Source of the DNA: WGAL01 sp964570865
GTDB taxonomy: Bacteria; Bacteroidota; Ignavibacteria; Ignavibacteriales; Melioribacteraceae
Assembly (NCBI GenBank): GCA_964570865.1
Contig: CAZMZM010000010.1
Span: 1-54,716 of the forward strand
Direction: 5' to 3'
DNA: 54,716 nucleotides
Shown here: piece by piece, positions 53,047 to 54,716 of the stretch
How positions within the stretch are numbered: position 1 is the first letter of the stretch
How the letters are laid out: the number at the start of each line of letters is the position of its first letter
Notes under the pieces: model-generated
Told to the model about the DNA's origin: nothing
Seen by the model: the letters and a program-made list of their open reading frames with translations, nothing else
Databases searched by the model: none
Translations under genes and position numbers: made by a program

Positions 53047-53481
53047 TTACTTTACTTTTATTACCTTTTCTTTGGCTTCTTTAGGTTCAACTTTCTTTAG
53101 CGTAATGTGAAGAACGCCGTCTTTAAATTCCGCATCAATTTTGTCGTGATCAACATCTTCAGGTAAAGTAAAACTTCTTTTGAATGAACCGTAAATTCTT
53201 TCAGTTCTGTGAGTGTCGTTTTCTTTGCGTTCATTTAAAATTTTCTTTTCGCCTTCAACAGTCAAAATGTTATCTTGCATTGTAATTTTCAAATCTTTTT
53301 TATCAACGCCGGGAATTTCGGCATCGATAAAAATATTTTTCTCGTTCTCTGAAATATCAACACGCGGCGAAAAAGTTTGAGGTAAATCTAAACCGAATGT
53401 CGGGAAATCACTAAATAATGATTGTAAGTGATTCTGTAAACTTTCAATCTCACGGAAAGGTTCAAATTTTACTAGTGTCAT
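53047..53481 (-). CDS. Small heat shock protein (Hsp20 family)
   Basis: 144 aa. Typical bacterial Hsp20: MTLVKFEPFREIESLQNHL start, alpha-crystallin domain with FIDAEIPGVDKKDLKITM, SFKRSFTLPEDVD and the GVLHITLKK motif. First gene of a probable hsp20-dnaK-hsp20 heat-shock transcript. SD AAAGGAGG before the ATG. Divergent from birA. Confidence 0.92.
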   Translation of the reverse strand: MTLVKFEPFREIESLQNHLQSLFSDFPTFGLDLPQTFSPRVDISENEKNIFIDAEIPGVDKKDLKITMQDNILTVEGEKKILNERKENDTHRTERIYGSFKRSFTLPEDVDHDKIDAEFKDGVLHITLKKVEPKEAKEKVIKVK

Positions 53482-53680
53482 GGCTAACCTCCTTTTTATT
53501 TAGTTATTTATTCAATTTTTTATTTTTATTTCATTTCCTTTTTCGCTTTTATATTAACAAAGTGCGTGCCAAAATTCGCAAAACACGTAAGTTATTTATA
53601 TATAATAATTTACAAGCAAAACATGCAACTTGGACAATGCTTGAATATTTTTCTTGTTTTTTGTCGTTTTGTCGCATGCC

Positions 53681-53712
53681 GTAAATATTGTCAGACATCA
53701 TGCAATATTTAC
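53681..53712. promoter_or_regulatory. Inverted repeat between hsp20 and birA, possible operator
   Basis: Perfect 10-bp arms GTAAATATTG (53681-53690) and CAATATTTAC (53703-53712) with a 12-bp spacer that contains a short internal palindrome TGTCAGACA. Located 53 bp before the birA start in a divergent promoter region. Protein binding is inferred only. It is not a CIRCE element. Confidence 0.5.
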
Positions 53713-53764
53713 AGACATAAATTGTTATAAAGAGAGATTTAATAATTTTTTGATAGGAGCAATA

Positions 53765-54541
53765 ATGTTTAATTTAGAAAATTTTGACTTGAAATTAGAT
53801 ACCGAATATATCGGCAGAAATTTTTACTATATCCAAGAAATTGATTCCACTAACGACTTTTTGTTGAAATCCGGTGAAATCAAAAATCACGGTTCGGTTG
53901 TTCTTGCCGAAAACCAAACGAAAGGGAAAGGGAGAAACGGCAGAACTTGGACAACGGTTTCAGACAAGAACCTGACATTTTCGGTATTACTGAATGAAGA
54001 TTTGCAAAAGATTAACATTTCTCTCCTCAACTTTGCAGCATCTTTATCCGTAGGCAATGCTTTTGAAAATTTATTCCAATTAGATGTTAACTTAAAATGG
54101 CCGAATGATGTTCTCATCAAACAAAAAAAAATTGCCGGAATTTTAACGGAAACCGTGAGCAAAAGCAATAAAATAGAAAAAGCGGTAATCGGCATTGGTA
54201 TTAACGTTAACCAACCTACTTTTCCCGAAAAATTCCTCATTCCGCCAACTTCGTGCAGAATAGAACTGAAACGGGAAGTTAGTCGAGAACGGCTTTTAAG
54301 TGAAACGCTGAACATACTTGAGGAAAATTTAACTTTGCTCAGATACAACCCCAAAGAATTACTTGACAGCTGGAGGAACAAATGCAAAATGATTGGAGGC
54401 AAAGTTAAAATTACTCAGGATAAGGAAGTAATTGTCGGTAAATTTATTGATATTGATGAAAATGGTTATCTCATTCTTTTAAGAAACAAGGTTGAAGAAA
54501 AAATTCATTATGGCGATGTGGTCTCGCTGCGGGAACAATAA
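53765..54541 (+). CDS. birA: Biotin-[acetyl-CoA-carboxylase] ligase
   Basis: 258 aa. ATG at 53765 chosen because AGGAG lies just upstream; upstream codons in frame lack homology. Motifs: YIQEIDSTNDFLL, the GKGRNGRTW ATP/biotin loop, LKWPNDVLIKQKKIAGIL and VIGIGINVNQ. Attaches biotin to carboxylase carrier proteins. No N-terminal DNA-binding domain, so it is a ligase only, not a repressor. The last 175 bp of the window (54542-54716) show no gene I can support. Confidence 0.95.
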   Translation: MFNLENFDLKLDTEYIGRNFYYIQEIDSTNDFLLKSGEIKNHGSVVLAENQTKGKGRNGRTWTTVSDKNLTFSVLLNEDLQKINISLLNFAASLSVGNAFENLFQLDVNLKWPNDVLIKQKKIAGILTETVSKSNKIEKAVIGIGINVNQPTFPEKFLIPPTSCRIELKREVSRERLLSETLNILEENLTLLRYNPKELLDSWRNKCKMIGGKVKITQDKEVIVGKFIDIDENGYLILLRNKVEEKIHYGDVVSLREQ

Positions 54542-54716
54542 AGGTAACATTTTAAAAGATTAAATATTTAATTAACACAAACCCGTTTCGCTTTTGTTTT
54601 AAGCAATTTGTTCAATAAAAAATATATAATCCCAGATTATGCAATAGAAATTAGAAAGGAACTTGAATTTCACGAACATTTGAGAATAAACCGTCAATCC
54701 ATTTTCTTTTTTCTTC

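Noticed and set aside
53482..53764. CIRCE (HrcA) element upstream of hsp20
   Set aside because: No TTAGCACTC-N9-GAGTGCTAA-like repeat is present; the inverted repeat at 53681 has a different sequence.
1..54716. tRNA, rRNA, CRISPR arrays, insertion sequences or prophage genes
   Set aside because: I looked for cloverleaf-type elements, spaced direct repeats, transposases, integrases and phage structural genes and found none that I could support.

Overview
The window is 54.7 kb of a low-GC, Gram-negative genome. It is most likely from the Ignavibacteria (Chlorobi/Bacteroidota group). Three things seen in the sequence support this: two proteins end in type IX secretion (T9SS) C-terminal sorting domains, one with the typical 'NYPNPFNPTT' start; a Bacteroidota-type promoter (TTTG, 19 bp, TAnnTTTG) precedes a cobalamin riboswitch; and there is a full set of LPS-export and Kdo genes. 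Assignment below phylum level is inference. One run of exactly 100 N (43703-43802) marks a scaffold join.

Layout. 1-6155 (minus): LPS export and Kdo operon (lptB, OstA-like, lptC, kdsD, kdsA) with ruvB and a membrane acyltransferase. 6180-8509: htpG and a small zinc-ribbon membrane protein. 8626-11806 (minus): ybbR, tmk and an S41 protease. 11910-12941 (minus): two bacterial microcompartment (BMC) hexamer shell genes, one with a long acidic tail. 13019-22172 (minus): ruvX, a RelA/SpoT homologue, a TPR protein, upp, a CoA-disulfide-reductase-like flavoprotein, glnD-like and murI. 22219-24699 (minus): queC, queF and a tyrosine phenol-lyase/tryptophanase-family enzyme.

24924-30975 (plus): a promoter, a cobalamin riboswitch and four genes. 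These encode a T9SS-sorted surface protein, a TonB-dependent receptor (BtuB-like), a lipoprotein beta-propeller (BtuG-like) and a second propeller-like protein with a T9SS sorting domain. The set reads as a surface vitamin B12 capture and uptake unit. 31064-34751 (plus): pta, an ECF sigma factor with its zinc-finger anti-sigma factor, a small membrane protein, an orphan BMC vertex protein (EutN/CcmL) and dprA. 34748-42742 (minus): rarA, divIC-like, ddl, class II aldolase, Gfo/Idh/MocA oxidoreductase, metF, penicillin acylase and a DUF6165-like protein, closely packed. 42913-54541: mazG, the gap, an acyl-CoA synthetase, RidA, a decayed stretch, a methyltransferase-like membrane protein, hemerythrin, two multihaem cytochromes c, two hsp20 genes around dnaK, and birA.

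Most of the window is housekeeping. The parts that deserve attention are the B12-controlled surface operon with T9SS cargo, and the microcompartment shell genes scattered among housekeeping genes about 20 kb apart with no classical signature enzyme beside them. One of these shell proteins carries a EutK-like tail architecture.
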